Part shown: positions 36,770 to 48,000 of the stretch, in pieces
How positions within the stretch are numbered: position 1 is the stretch's first letter
Layout: each line of letters opens with the position of its first letter
Assembly (NCBI GenBank): GCA_943737045.1
Contig: CALSFV010000433.1
Coordinates: 87,617 to 151,616 of the forward strand
Reading direction: 5' to 3'
DNA length: 64,000 bases
From: Parapristionchus giblindavisi
Taxonomy: Eukaryota; Nematoda; Chromadorea; Rhabditida; Diplogasteridae
The notes under the pieces: generated by a model
Databases searched by the model: none
What the model was told of the DNA's origin: nothing
The model's input: the letters and a program-made list of their open reading frames with translations, nothing else
Program-made: the position numbers and the translations under genes

Positions 36770-39700
36770 AATGCACACATTGTAGCAAGAATGGTCACAC
36801 TGAAGAGAGATGCTGGTTGAAGCATCCTGAAATGAAGCCGAAGAAGAAGCCAAGGAAGAATCATTCAGTACAAGTTAAGGATTGCAATCAGATTGAAGGA
36901 AATCGTGTGTACGTGAATGTATCCATGGATGGAACACAGATGGAGTGTCAACTTGACACAGGATCTGATCTGACGCTCATCTCGGAAGTTGACTGGAAGG
37001 AGATGAAGAATCCTAAGTTGATTCCCGCTCCATGTACCGTATCATGTGCAAATGGACAAGGTATGAAGATCCTCGGCAAGTTCCGCAGTACAATGGAATA
37101 CTGTGGCAAGAAGTGTGACGCATGGGTCCACGTCACCCCAAGACCGATTCGACTAGTCGGCAATGATGTATTCTTCAAGCTAGACTTGAAGAGAGCATTC
37201 TCTGATGAGAATGATGAAACGGTGATTGCACACATCAAGTCAGGAGACTACGCAGCCTGGGTAAAGGATGTCTTCCCAGAAGTCTGTGAGCCTGGACTGG
37301 GTAAGTACAACAAGTCTGCAGCTAAGTTGTACCTGAAACCAGGCGTAAAGCCTGTGTTCCGTAACAAGCGGCCAGTGCCGTATGCCAGCCAGCAGGTGTG
37401 TGATGAAGAAATCGATCGATTATGTGATATGGGAGTGATCTCTAAGGTAGAACACTCGGAGTGGGCGGCTCCGTTCTTGCTAGTCGCAAAGAAGAATGGT
37501 GCAAAGAGATTGTGTGCCGACTTCAAGACAGGATTGAATGACTGTCTGGAAGATTGCACTCATCCGCTCAAGCTGCCGGAAGACATATTCGCCTCATTGA
37601 ATGGTGGAACAGTCTTCTCCACGATTGATTTCTCGGATGCGTACCACCAAGTTGAAGTAGACGAAGAAGCCAAGAAGCTCCTCGTAATCAATACGCATCG
37701 TGGTCTGTATCAGTACCGTAGATTACCGTTCGGTGTTAAACCTGCTCCAGGTATATTCCAGTCTATAATGGACCAGATGTTGACAGGAATGCGCAGGGCA
37801 GTGGCATACTTGGATGATGTCATTGTAAGTGGAAGGACGAAGGAAGAGCACGACGAGAACCTGACGAGAGTTCTCGAGAAAGTCCGTGATTCTGGATTCA
37901 GAATCCGACCCGAGAAGTGTGCATTCGGACAGAATGAAGTCCACTTCCTTGGATTCATCGTGAATAAATCTGGACGTCACCCCGATCCCAAGAAGGTCTG
38001 TGCACTCAAAGAGATGCAAGTACCCAAGGATGTAGCTCAACTGAGATCATTTCTCGGTGGAGTCAACTACTATGGAGCTTTCGTGAAGAATATGTCGGAG
38101 CTGCGTACTCCGCTTGATCGATTGCTAAAGAAGGATGCCAAGTTCGAATGGACTCCTGTGTGTCAGAGAGCATTTGAGAACATCCGAAACGCTATCAGTG
38201 CTGATACTGTGCTCGCGCACTACGATCCCAACGAGGATATCGTTGTTGCCGCTGATGCAAGCCAGTATGGTATTGGTGCAGTGATAAGTCATCGATACAA
38301 GGATGGAACTGAGAGACCGGTGATGTATGCTTCAAAGCGCCTCAATGGTGCTGAGGAGAAGTACTCTCAGATCGAGAAGGAAGGTCTCGTGTTGACCTTC
38401 GCTCTCAAGAAGTTCCACAAGTATGTATACGGAAGAAGATTTCTTCTCCAGACTGATCATAAGCGATTGCTTGCGATATTCGGATCGAAGAATGGAATTC
38501 CTGTTCATTCTGCGAACAGATTGCTCAGATGGGCGATTTTCATGTTGAGTTATGATTTCAAGATCGAGTACGTGAATACGAAGGATTTTGGAAAGGCTGA
38601 TATGCTTTCTCGATTGATGGCTTCGTACACGCGTGAAGACGAAGACATGGTTATTGCTCATGTAACACTGGAGGAGGACATTGAAGAAGTCCTGCGTCAA
38701 GGAGTGAGGGCTATGCCCATAACTGTTACTGATATTCAATCGTCTACATTGAATGATAAAATTCTTCTGAAGGTGAAGCAATATCTGGATGAAGGATGGC
38801 CTCCTAAGCCTCCGAAGGATCAGAATATGCTACCGTACTACCTGAAGAGAGAATCGATTTCCTCTGTGAATGGATGTTTGATGATGGCAGAACGAGTGAT
38901 CATTCCTGCAAGATTAAGAGAAGCAGTCATGAAGGAACTGCATCGTGGTCATCCAGGCATGGTGCGTATGAAGGCTCTTGCTCGTTCATATGTATACTGG
39001 CCAGGCATCGATCAGAATATCGAGAGCTTAGTAAGATGTTGCGAAGGTTGTGCAAGTGCTGCCAAGAATCCTTCCAAGGTCGAGCCTGTCAAATGGCCAG
39101 AGACAAGACGACCAATGGAGCGAGTCCATATGGATTTCGCAGGTCCAATGAATGGTCGTTACTACTTGATCATCGTTGATGTTCACAGTAGATGGCCAGA
39201 GGTCGTGTCTATGGAAAGGATTACGGCTGATGCAACCGTCAAAGCATTGAGAGACTTCGTATCACGATACGGTAGTCCTGAAACCATTGTGTCGGATAAT
39301 GGAACTCAGTTCAAATCTGAGAAGATGAGAGCATTCTGTACAGAATACGGTATCAAACACATGTTCTCGCCACCGTATCATCCACAGAGTAATGGACAAG
39401 CTGAACGCTTCGTTGATACGTTCAAGCGGTCTCTGCTGAAGATGAGAGGCGACGGTCCGGAAGCCGAGAACGTGCAGACGTTCTTGATGATGTACAGATG
39501 CACTCCCAACAATCAACTGAAACTGTGTACTCCCGCGGAGATCTTCCTCGGAAGGAAGATGCGATGTCGTCTCACTCTCATGTCTCCCAGGGAGGGAGAG
39601 GAGAGAGTTGTGAATGACAAGGTGACACGAGAGTTCGCCGAAGGAGACACTGTATATTATCGTGATCGGGATGGTCCGAATCACGAGAAGTGGTCTGAAG

Positions 39701-40101
39701 CCGTAGTGCTCAGAAAGAAAGGAAACGTGATGTATGAAGTCCAGAGATTGGATGGTAGTCTTGTGACTGCTCATACGAATCAGTTGAGGAAGCGATGGAC
39801 TGAGGATAGTGATCCTCTGAGTGTCTTGCTTGAGAGCTTCAATGTTCCCGCCAACAACGTCGAATGCAACAACCCGGTCGAGCCCGTCAAGAGCAACGTT
39901 CCGTCGTCTGCCGCTGATGCCGCCGCCGTCATTGATGTCGCTGCTGATGCTGTCGTCGTGCCCACGAACAATGTGGAGAACAACAAGAAGACTAATCCTG
40001 AGCCAACCGTTGATAGATCCGGTTCTACAAGGCCAGCCCGTATTAGACGCCCACCTAATCGTATGAATATTTCATCCACTAGTGGCCAATCCTATCAATG
40101 A
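36694..40101 (+). CDS. pol: Pol open frame of copy 1 (separated from gag by a 1-bp deletion)
   Basis: This 1135-codon frame corresponds to residues 259-1393 of the copy 2 polyprotein. The ATG at 36694 is simply the first Met after the frameshift, so a natural start here is doubtful. It contains the CCHC knuckle (CTHCSKNGHTEERC), protease DTGS, reverse transcriptase with TIDFSDAYHQV and YLDD, RNase H with AADAS and TDHK, the integrase HHCC finger, and a D,D35E core. Against copy 2 it has three substitutions: N449K (codon 37264-37266), A824V (38389-38391) and P849R (38464-38466), numbered on copy 2. P849 follows the RNase H motif TDHK and is strongly conserved in this family, so the Arg is probably damaging. 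Antisense frames of 100-170 codons inside it are shadows. Confidence 0.85.
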   Translation: MVRGSDDDKGKNRKKPKTERSIANVKCTHCSKNGHTEERCWLKHPEMKPKKKPRKNHSVQVKDCNQIEGNRVYVNVSMDGTQMECQLDTGSDLTLISEVDWKEMKNPKLIPAPCTVSCANGQGMKILGKFRSTMEYCGKKCDAWVHVTPRPIRLVGNDVFFKLDLKRAFSDENDETVIAHIKSGDYAAWVKDVFPEVCEPGLGKYNKSAAKLYLKPGVKPVFRNKRPVPYASQQVCDEEIDRLCDMGVISKVEHSEWAAPFLLVAKKNGAKRLCADFKTGLNDCLEDCTHPLKLPEDIFASLNGGTVFSTIDFSDAYHQVEVDEEAKKLLVINTHRGLYQYRRLPFGVKPAPGIFQSIMDQMLTGMRRAVAYLDDVIVSGRTKEEHDENLTRVLEKVRDSGFRIRPEKCAFGQNEVHFLGFIVNKSGRHPDPKKVCALKEMQVPKDVAQLRSFLGGVNYYGAFVKNMSELRTPLDRLLKKDAKFEWTPVCQRAFENIRNAISADTVLAHYDPNEDIVVAADASQYGIGAVISHRYKDGTERPVMYASKRLNGAEEKYSQIEKEGLVLTFALKKFHKYVYGRRFLLQTDHKRLLAIFGSKNGIPVHSANRLLRWAIFMLSYDFKIEYVNTKDFGKADMLSRLMASYTREDEDMVIAHVTLEEDIEEVLRQGVRAMPITVTDIQSSTLNDKILLKVKQYLDEGWPPKPPKDQNMLPYYLKRESISSVNGCLMMAERVIIPARLREAVMKELHRGHPGMVRMKALARSYVYWPGIDQNIESLVRCCEGCASAAKNPSKVEPVKWPETRRPMERVHMDFAGPMNGRYYLIIVDVHSRWPEVVSMERITADATVKALRDFVSRYGSPETIVSDNGTQFKSEKMRAFCTEYGIKHMFSPPYHPQSNGQAERFVDTFKRSLLKMRGDGPEAENVQTFLMMYRCTPNNQLKLCTPAEIFLGRKMRCRLTLMSPREGEERVVNDKVTREFAEGDTVYYRDRDGPNHEKWSEAVVLRKKGNVMYEVQRLDGSLVTAHTNQLRKRWTEDSDPLSVLLESFNVPANNVECNNPVEPVKSNVPSSAADAAAVIDVAADAVVVPTNNVENNKKTNPEPTVDRSGSTRPARIRRPPNRMNISSTSGQSYQ

Positions 40102-40229
40102 TTCGTACTTTCTCTATTATTGATTCATCGTTAATCCTAATGTCATTCCATCACATTATTGATCCTGTACTATATGATTATGTACATATTATTGTTTGTC
40201 AGATATGCCCCTAGTTCATATCTTTGTGC

Positions 40230-40234
40230 GGAGG
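40230..40234 (+). promoter_or_regulatory. Purine tract before the 3' LTR, copy 1
   Basis: GGAGG directly precedes the TG of the 3' LTR, in the place where plus-strand DNA synthesis is primed. It is short for a polypurine tract; extending left gives GCGGAGG with one C. Just upstream, GATATG and CATATC form a small inverted repeat (40202-40222). The copy 2 equivalent is at 49363-49367. Between the stop codon and this tract (40102-40229) there is only AT-rich untranslated sequence. Confidence 0.6.
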
Positions 40235-40460
40235 TGCTATGTCTACTCCCAAGTCTATTAGCATATGCACTCTAGCTTATACCTTTGCATAATCACATTA
40301 CCCTATACTATGTTAATGACACGTCATCATAGTTGACGTGTTGTCTAGATTGGTCATTCCAGCCATTCTTATAGTTTTCTCTCCCATCGCACAGTTGTGC
40401 TCTTCTCTCTCCGTTGATAAAGTCTCTTCTATATTATAAGTTGTGTCCAAGAACATAACA
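40235..40460 (+). repeat. 3' LTR of retrotransposon copy 1
   Basis: This is 226 bp and by eye identical to the 5' LTR at 35264-35489, including the TGACGTGT inverted pair (here 40319-40341). It ends AACATAACA and is followed at once by the target duplication ATATG and satellite B. Confidence 0.95.
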
Positions 40461-40465
40461 ATATG
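40461..40465. repeat. Target-site duplication, right (ATATG)
   Basis: This matches 35259-35263 and continues directly into satellite B (GGAGCCCC). Confidence 0.9.
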
Positions 40466-42032
40466 GAGCCCCTTATATATATGGAGTCCCTTATATATAC
40501 GGAGCTCCATATATATACGGAGCCCCTTATATATACGGAGCTCCGTATATATATGGAGACCCTTATATATACGGAGCTCCATATATATATGGAGCCCCAT
40601 ATATATATGGAGCCCCATATATATACGGAGCTCCGTATATATATGGAGCCCCTTATATATATGGAGCCCCTTATATATACGGAGCTCCATATATATACGG
40701 AGCCCCTTATATATACGGAGCTCCATATATATACGGAGCCCCGTATATATATGGAGTCCCTTATATATACGGAGCTCCATATATATATGGAGCCCCTTAT
40801 ATATACGGAGCTCCATATATATACGGAGCCCCGTATATATATGGAGTCCCTTATATATACGGAGCTCCATATATATACGGAGCCCCGTATATATATGGAG
40901 CTCCATTTATATACGGAACCCCTTATATATACGGAGCTCCATATATATATGGAGCCCCTTATATATACGGAGCTCCACATATATATGGAGTCCCTTATAT
41001 ATACGGAGCTCCATATATATACGGAGCCCCTTATATATACGGAGCTCCGTATATATATGGAGACCCTTATATATACGGAGCTCCATATATATATGGAGCC
41101 CCATATATATACGGAGCTCCGTATATATATGGAGCCCCTTATATATATGGAGCCCCTTATATATATGGAGCCCCTTATATATACGGAGCCCCTTATATAT
41201 ATGGAGCCCCTTATATATACGGAGCTCCGTATATATATGGAGCTCCTTATATATACGGAGCTCCATATATATACGGAGCCCCTTATATATACGGAGCTCC
41301 ATATATATACGGAGCCGCTTATATATACGGAGCTCCGTATATATATGGAGCCCCTTATATATACGGAGCTCCATATATATACGGAGCCCCTTATATATAC
41401 GGAGCTCCATATATATATGGAGCCCCTTATATATACGGAGCTCCATATATATACGGAGCCCCGTATATATATGGAGTCCCTTATATATACGGAGCTCCAT
41501 ATATATACGGAGCCCCGTATATATATGGAGCTCCATTTATATACGGAACCCCTTATATATACGGAGCTCCATATATATATGGAGCCCCTTATATATACGG
41601 AGCTCCACATATATATGGAGTCCCTTATATATACGGAGCTCCATATATATACGGAGCCCCTTATATATACGGAGCTCCGTATATATATGGAGACCCTTAT
41701 ATATACGGAGCTCCATATATATATATGGAGCCCCATATATATACGGAGCTCCGTATATATATGGAGCCCCTTATATATATGGAGCCCCTTATATATACGG
41801 AGCTCCATATATATACGGAGCCCCTTATATATACGGAGCTCCATATATATACGGAGCCCCGTATATATATGGAGCTCCATTTATATACGGAACCCCTTAT
41901 ATATACGGAGCTCCATATATATATGGAGCCCCTTATATATATGGAGCCCCTTATATATATGGAGTCCCTTATATATACGGAGCTCCATATATATACGGAG
42001 CCCCTTATATATACGGAGCTCCGTATATATAT
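40461..42032. repeat. Satellite B, second segment
   Basis: This is the continuation of the 18-bp array after the inserted element, about 1.57 kb. The marker CTCCATTTATATACGGAACC, useful for following higher-order structure, occurs with ATTTA at 40905, 41535 and 41879. The spacings are 630 bp (35 units) and 344 bp (19 units plus one extra TA step). The extra 2-bp steps show that the TA tract itself changes length. Confidence 0.96.
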
Positions 42033-42308
42033 TTACATTTTTACATTATAACAACTTTATTCAGCTAATATGGGTCAGCTGGGTCGCCATTAGGGTTCTC
42101 CAATGAGCGAATCGTATCTCGTGAGTTGCCCGCATCTGTCCATCTTATCGACTGTCCAGTCGTCTTCCTCTTAATCCTTCATACGAACTTCACAAAGATC
42201 ATCGGTTTCTGCTCTAATCTTCACAATGTTGTCATCGAATTGAACTGACCTTCCATCGGCAATTGAGACGTTCATCGTTGTCACGAAGATTTGGAGATCC
42301 ATGGTGTG
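42033..42308 (-). other. Unique 276-bp island in satellite B, mRNA-like on the minus strand
   Basis: This non-repetitive segment interrupts a satellite B unit. On the minus strand it reads like the body of a short mRNA. An ATG at 42302-42300 opens a 43-codon frame starting [10 protein letters not shown], ending at TAA (42173-42171). The same frame then runs on for 26 more codons (starting EEDDWTVDKM) to TAA at 42092-42090. AATAAA follows at 42061-42056, about 25 bp before the satellite resumes. That fits a retrocopy or captured terminal exon with one internal stop. There is no poly(A) tail, and target-site repeats cannot be told from the TA tract. The start QIFV.T faintly recalls ubiquitin-like proteins, but I do not claim a family. 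It is repeated at 51166-51441. Confidence 0.55.
42171..42302 (-). pseudogene. Small minus-strand frame in the island, interrupted by a stop (43 + 26 codons)
   Basis: The first frame encodes 43 residues. Past its TAA the same frame stays open for 26 codons with acidic, protein-like composition (EEDDWTVDKM, LTRYDSLIGEP). The whole may be a 69-codon frame with one nonsense change, or a real 43-residue frame followed by an untranslated region. I do not recognise the product. The other copy (51304-51435) shows the same stop, so the change predates the duplication. Confidence 0.35.
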
Positions 42309-44822
42309 ATATGGAGTCCCTTATATATACGGAGCTCCATATATATATGGAGCCCCTTATATATACGGAGCTCCATATATATACGGAGCCCCGTATATAT
42401 ATGGAGTCCCTTATATATACGGAGCTCCATATATATACGGAGCCCCGTATATATATGGAGCTCCATTTATATACGGAACCCCTTATATATACGGAGCTCC
42501 ATATATATATGGAGCCCCTTATATATACGGAGCTCCACATATATATGGAGTCCCTTATATATACGGAGCTCCATATATATACGGAGCCCCTTATATATAC
42601 GGAGCTCCGTATATATATGGAGACCCTTATATATACGGAGCTCCATATATATATGGAGCCCCAAATATATACGGAGCTCCGTATATATATGGAGCCCCTT
42701 ATATATATGGAGCCCCTTATATATATGGAGCCCCTTATATATACGGAGCCCCTTATATATATGGAGCCCCTTATATATACGGAGCTCCGTATATATATAT
42801 GGAGCTCCTTATATATACGGAGCTCCATATATATACGGAGCCCCTTATATATACGGAGCTCCATATATATATGGAGCCCCTTATATATACGGAGCTCCAT
42901 ATATATACGGAGCCCCGTATATATATGGAGTCCCTTATATATACGGAGCTCCATATATATACGGAGCCCCGTATATATATGGAGCTCCATTTATATACGG
43001 AACCCCTTATATATACGGAGCTCCATATATATATGGAGCCCCTTATATATACGGAGCTCCACATATATATGGAGTCCCTTATATATACGGAGCTCCATAT
43101 ATATACGGAGCCCCTTATATATACGGAGCTCCGTATATATATGGAGACCCTTATATATACGGGGCTCCACATATATATGGAGTCCCTTATATATACGGAG
43201 CTCCATATATATACGGAGCCCCTTATATATACGGAGCTCCGTATATATATGGAGACCCTTATATATACGGAGCTCCATATATATATATGGAGCCCCATAT
43301 ATATACGGAGCTCCGTATATATATGGAGCCCCTTATATATATGGAGCCCCTTATATATATGGAGTCCCTTATATATACGGAGCTCCATATATATACGGAG
43401 CCCCTTATATATACGGAGCCCCTTATATATATGGAGCCCCTTATATATACGGAGCTCCGTATATATATGGAGCTCCTTATATATACGGAGCTCCATATAT
43501 ATACGGAGCCCCTTATATATACGGAGCTCCATATATATACGGAGCCGCTTATATATACGGAGCTCCGTATATATATGGAGCCCCTTATATATACGGAGCT
43601 CCATATATATACGGAGCCCCTTATATATACGGAGCTCCATATATATATGGAGCCCCTTATATATACGGAGCTCCATATATATACGGAGCCCCGTATATAT
43701 ATGGAGTCCCTTATATATACGGAGCTCCATATATATACGGAGCCCCGTATATATATGGAGCTCCATTTATATACGGAACCCCTTATATATACGGAGCTCC
43801 ATATATATATGGAGCCCCTTATATATACGGAGCTCCACATATATATGGAGTCCCTTATATATACGGAGCCCCGTATATATATGGAGTCCCTTATATATAC
43901 GGAGCTCCATATATATATATGGAGCCCCTTATATATACGGAGCTCCATATATATACGGAGCCCCGTATATATATGGAGTCCCTTATATATACGGAGCTCC
44001 ATATATATACGGAGCCCCGTATATATATGGAGCTCCATTTATATACGGAACCCCTTATATATACGGAGCTCCATATATATATGGAGCCCCTTATATATAC
44101 GGAGCTCCACATATATATGGAGTCCCTTATATATACGGAGCTCCATATATATACGGAGCCCCTTATATATACGGAGCTCCGTATATATATGGAGACCCTT
44201 ATATATACGGAGCTCCATATATATATGGAGCCCCATATATATACGGAGCTCCGTATATATATGGAGCCCCTTATATATATGGAGCCCCTTATATATATGG
44301 AGCCCCTTATATATACGGAGCCCCTTATATATATGGAGCCCCTTATATATACGGAGCTCCATATATATACGGAGCCCCTTATATATACGGAGCTCCATAT
44401 ATATACGGAGCCCCTTATATATACGGAGCTCCGTATATATATGGAGCCCCTTATATATACGGAGCTCCATATATATACGGAGCCCCGTATATATATGGAG
44501 CTCCATTTATATACGGAACCCCTTATATATACGGAGCTCCATATATATATGGAGCCCCTTATATATACGGAGCTCCACATATATATGGAGTCCCTTATAT
44601 ATACGGAGCTCCATATATATACGGAGCCCCTTATATATACGGAGCTCCGTATATATATGGAGACCCTTATATATACGGAGCTCCATATATATATGGAGCC
44701 CCATATATATACGGAGCTCCGTATATATATGGAGCCCCTTATATATATGGAGCCCCTTATATATATGGAGCCCCTTATATATACGGAGCTCCGTATATAT
44801 ATGGAGCTCCTTATATATACGG
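42309..44822. repeat. Satellite B, third segment
   Basis: This is 2.5 kb of the 18-bp repeat in the same variant order as elsewhere. The ATTTA marker lies at 42465, 42989, 43765, 44037 and 44505, with spacings of 524, 776, 272 and 468 bp. All are whole units, plus a 2-bp TA step in three of them. The segment stops abruptly after ATATATACGG at 44822, where non-satellite filler begins. The matching place in the right copy (about 54405) simply continues as satellite. That identifies 44822 as the right end of the duplicated unit. Confidence 0.95.
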
Positions 44823-44977
44823 TCCCCCATTCTATCGCAATCTTTTGCCGAGTTGTTTCTTTCATGTAAGAAACCCGGTAAGCATTTGCCCATGCTTATA
44901 TGTAAGCATATCGCCATCTTATCCGACTGAGGTAGCAAATCGTATGCTTACTATTAAGTATCTTTCAGCTGAGTGTA
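44823..44977. other. 155-bp unique filler at the segmental-duplication junction
   Basis: The sequence from TCCCCCATTC to GAGTGTA occurs nowhere else in the window that I can see. It lies exactly between the end of the left duplicated unit (satellite B) and the start of the right unit (retrotransposon leader, at CTTTGCAAG). It carries the 8-mer GTAAGCAT/ATGCTTAC four times in alternating orientation (44878-44885, 44892-44898 with one base less, 44902-44909, 44944-44951), which makes small hairpins possible. One frame is open through it into the leader, but I see no recognisable protein. Best reading: foreign filler DNA captured when the duplication formed. Confidence 0.7.
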
Positions 44978-45052
44978 CTTTGCAAGAAGTACGCCGAAGG
45001 CTATCGCGAATTTTTCTTTGAGCTAAGTGTACTCAAGTGATTCGTAGTAAGG

Positions 45053-48000
45053 ATGCCTGGAGAAGAAGTGAAGTCGGAAGTCACGATGGCAACTGTAATG
45101 GAGATGTTCGTGAAGATGCAGCAGGATTTCATGAGCAAGCAGGAGGAGCAGAATAAGAAGAACAATGAAATACTCGAGATGTTAGCGAGTAGAGAGACAG
45201 TAGTTGTTAATGGAGAGATTAAAAGTCAAGTTACTCAAGGACCATCTATTGATGCGATGGAAGCTCGCATTGTTGAGTTCGATTATGATGCTGTTGAATG
45301 CACATTCGAGAACTGGTATGTTCGATACCAAGATTTCTTCGAATATGATGCGAAGAATTTGGATGATGGAAATAAAGTGAGAATGTTATTGCGTCATCTG
45401 AGTGTAAAGTGTAATGCATTGTATCGTGATCACAAAGCACCCGAAGATGTCATGAAGATATCGTTCGATGATACGATAAAGGCACTGAAGGCTCTGTTTG
45501 GCAAGAAAGAAACAGATTTCGAACTGCGTGTTCGATTCTTCAAACTGAGCATGGCTATGAATGGTAGTACGGATGTGATGGAATTCGCTTCTGAAGTGAA
45601 TCGGTTGTATCAGAAAGGCAATCTGAAGGATATTAAGGAGGATCAGATGAAGATCACGCTGTTCCTTGCTGGATTGGATTTGCCTCAACTGAAATCGATA
45701 CGTACTCAACTATTCAATGCTGTAAGTCAGAAGGCCGATATCACATTCAAAGAGCTTCTAGAAAGATATTCGTCGTTGAGAGCACTTGAGCGTGAAGTCT
45801 CAGCGGTTCAGACGAATGCAGCCAATATGGTCAGAGGATCTGATGATGATAAGGGGAAGAATCGTAAGAAGCCCAAGACCGAGAGATCAATTGCCAATGT
45901 GAAATGCACACATTGTAGCAAGAATGGTCACACTGAAGAGAGATGCTGGTTGAAGCATCCTGAAATGAAGCCGAAGAAGAAGCCAAGGAAGAATCATTCA
46001 GTACAAGTTAAGGATTGCAATCAGATTGAAGGAAATCGTGTGTACGTGAATGTATCCATGGATGGAACACAGATGGAGTGTCAACTTGACACAGGATCTG
46101 ATCTGACGCTCATCTCGGAAGTTGACTGGAAGGAGATGAAGAATCCTAAGTTGATTCCCGCTCCATGTACCGTATCATGTGCAAATGGACAAGGTATGAA
46201 GATCCTCGGCAAGTTCCGCAGTACAATGGAATACTGTGGCAAGAAGTGTGACGCATGGGTCCACGTCACCCCAAGACCGATTCGACTAGTCGGCAATGAT
46301 GTATTCTTCAAGCTAGACTTGAAGAGAGCATTCTCTGATGAGAATGATGAAACGGTGATTGCACACATCAAGTCAGGAGACTACGCAGCCTGGGTAAATG
46401 ATGTCTTCCCAGAAGTCTGTGAGCCTGGACTGGGTAAGTACAACAAGTCTGCAGCTAAGTTGTACCTGAAACCAGGCGTAAAGCCTGTGTTCCGTAACAA
46501 GCGGCCAGTGCCGTATGCCAGCCAGCAGGTGTGTGATGAAGAAATCGATCGATTATGTGATATGGGAGTGATCTCTAAGGTAGAACACTCGGAGTGGGCG
46601 GCTCCGTTCTTGCTAGTCGCAAAGAAGAATGGTGCAAAGAGATTGTGTGCCGACTTCAAGACAGGATTGAATGACTGTCTGGAAGATTGCACTCATCCGC
46701 TCAAGCTGCCGGAAGACATATTCGCCTCATTGAATGGTGGAACAGTCTTCTCCACGATTGATTTCTCGGATGCGTACCACCAAGTTGAAGTAGACGAAGA
46801 AGCCAAGAAGCTCCTCGTAATCAATACGCATCGTGGTCTGTATCAGTACCGTAGATTACCGTTCGGTGTTAAACCTGCTCCAGGTATATTCCAGTCTATA
46901 ATGGACCAGATGTTGACAGGAATGCGCAGGGCAGTGGCATACTTGGATGATGTCATTGTAAGTGGAAGGACGAAGGAAGAGCACGACGAGAACCTGACGA
47001 GAGTTCTCGAGAAAGTCCGTGATTCTGGATTCAGAATCCGACCCGAGAAGTGTGCATTCGGACAGAATGAAGTCCACTTCCTTGGATTCATCGTGAATAA
47101 ATCTGGACGTCACCCCGATCCCAAGAAGGTCTGTGCACTCAAAGAGATGCAAGTACCCAAGGATGTAGCTCAACTGAGATCATTTCTCGGTGGAGTCAAC
47201 TACTATGGAGCTTTCGTGAAGAATATGTCGGAGCTGCGTACTCCGCTTGATCGATTGCTAAAGAAGGATGCCAAGTTCGAATGGACTCCTGTGTGTCAGA
47301 GAGCATTTGAGAACATCCGAAACGCTATCAGTGCTGATACTGTGCTCGCGCACTACGATCCCAACGAGGATATCGTTGTTGCCGCTGATGCAAGCCAGTA
47401 TGGTATTGGTGCAGTGATAAGTCATCGATACAAGGATGGAACTGAGAGACCGGTGATGTATGCTTCAAAGCGCCTCAATGGTGCTGAGGAGAAGTACTCT
47501 CAGATCGAGAAGGAAGGTCTCGCGTTGACCTTCGCTCTCAAGAAGTTCCACAAGTATGTATACGGAAGAAGATTTCTTCTCCAGACTGATCATAAGCCAT
47601 TGCTTGCGATATTCGGATCGAAGAATGGAATTCCTGTTCATTCTGCGAACAGATTGCTCAGATGGGCGATTTTCATGTTGAGTTATGATTTCAAGATCGA
47701 GTACGTGAATACGAAGGATTTTGGAAAGGCTGATATGCTTTCTCGATTGATGGCTTCGTACACGCGTGAAGACGAAGACATGGTTATTGCTCATGTAACA
47801 CTGGAGGAGGACATTGAAGAAGTCCTGCGTCAAGGAGTGAGGGCTATGCCCATAACTGTTACTGATATTCAATCGTCTACATTGAATGATAAAATTCTTC
47901 TGAAGGTGAAGCAATATCTGGATGAAGGATGGCCTCCTAAGCCTCCGAAGGATCAGAATATGCTACCGTACTACCTGAAGAGAGAATCGATTTCCTCTGT

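Larger units (their letters stand above)
35264..40460 (+). mobile_element. Complete Ty3/gypsy-type LTR retrotransposon, copy 1 (frameshifted gag-pol)
   Basis: The element is 5197 bp. It has 226-bp LTRs starting TGCTATG and ending AACATAACA, a primer-binding site just after the 5' LTR, a gag-pol region, a short purine tract before the 3' LTR, and a 5-bp target duplication. Domain order is gag, protease, reverse transcriptase, RNase H, integrase, which is the Ty3/gypsy order (in Ty1/copia, integrase precedes reverse transcriptase). No envelope-like frame follows integrase. The two LTRs appear identical by eye, so the insertion is recent. The frame is broken near 36663, so this copy could move only with proteins supplied in trans. 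It inserted into satellite B and was later partly duplicated to 44978-49593. Confidence 0.95.
35846..43869 (+). repeat. Segmental duplication, left copy (core)
   Basis: This stretch runs from the retrotransposon 5' leader through gag-pol, 3' LTR, satellite B, the unique island and more satellite B. It is repeated at 44978-53002 with an offset of 9132 bp before the gag-pol deletion and 9133 bp after it. I find about seven substitutions and one 1-bp deletion in 8.0 kb. Examples are 35894 T/A, 37266 G/T, 38390 T/C, 38465 G/C, 42663 A/T and 43163 G/A. Homology continues beyond 43869 to 44822, but with whole-unit satellite gains in the right copy: about 414 bp, later 36 bp. Confidence 0.92.

Noticed and set aside
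39262..39774. Antisense frames inside pol (for example 170 codons here, 149 codons at 38332-38781, and their copies at 48395-48907 and 47465-47914)
   Set aside because: They overlap conserved reverse transcriptase and integrase coding sequence, and I recognise no domain in them. They are shadows of the sense frame.
39821..40066. Plus-strand 81-codon frame near the end of gag-pol, considered as a small accessory or envelope gene
   Set aside because: It lies wholly inside the polyprotein frame, has no signal peptide or membrane segment, and is repeated only because the element is duplicated.
42171..42302. Calling the island frame a ubiquitin gene
   Set aside because: Only the first few residues resemble ubiquitin. 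The remainder lacks recognisable ubiquitin motifs and the C-terminal Gly-Gly, so no family is claimed.
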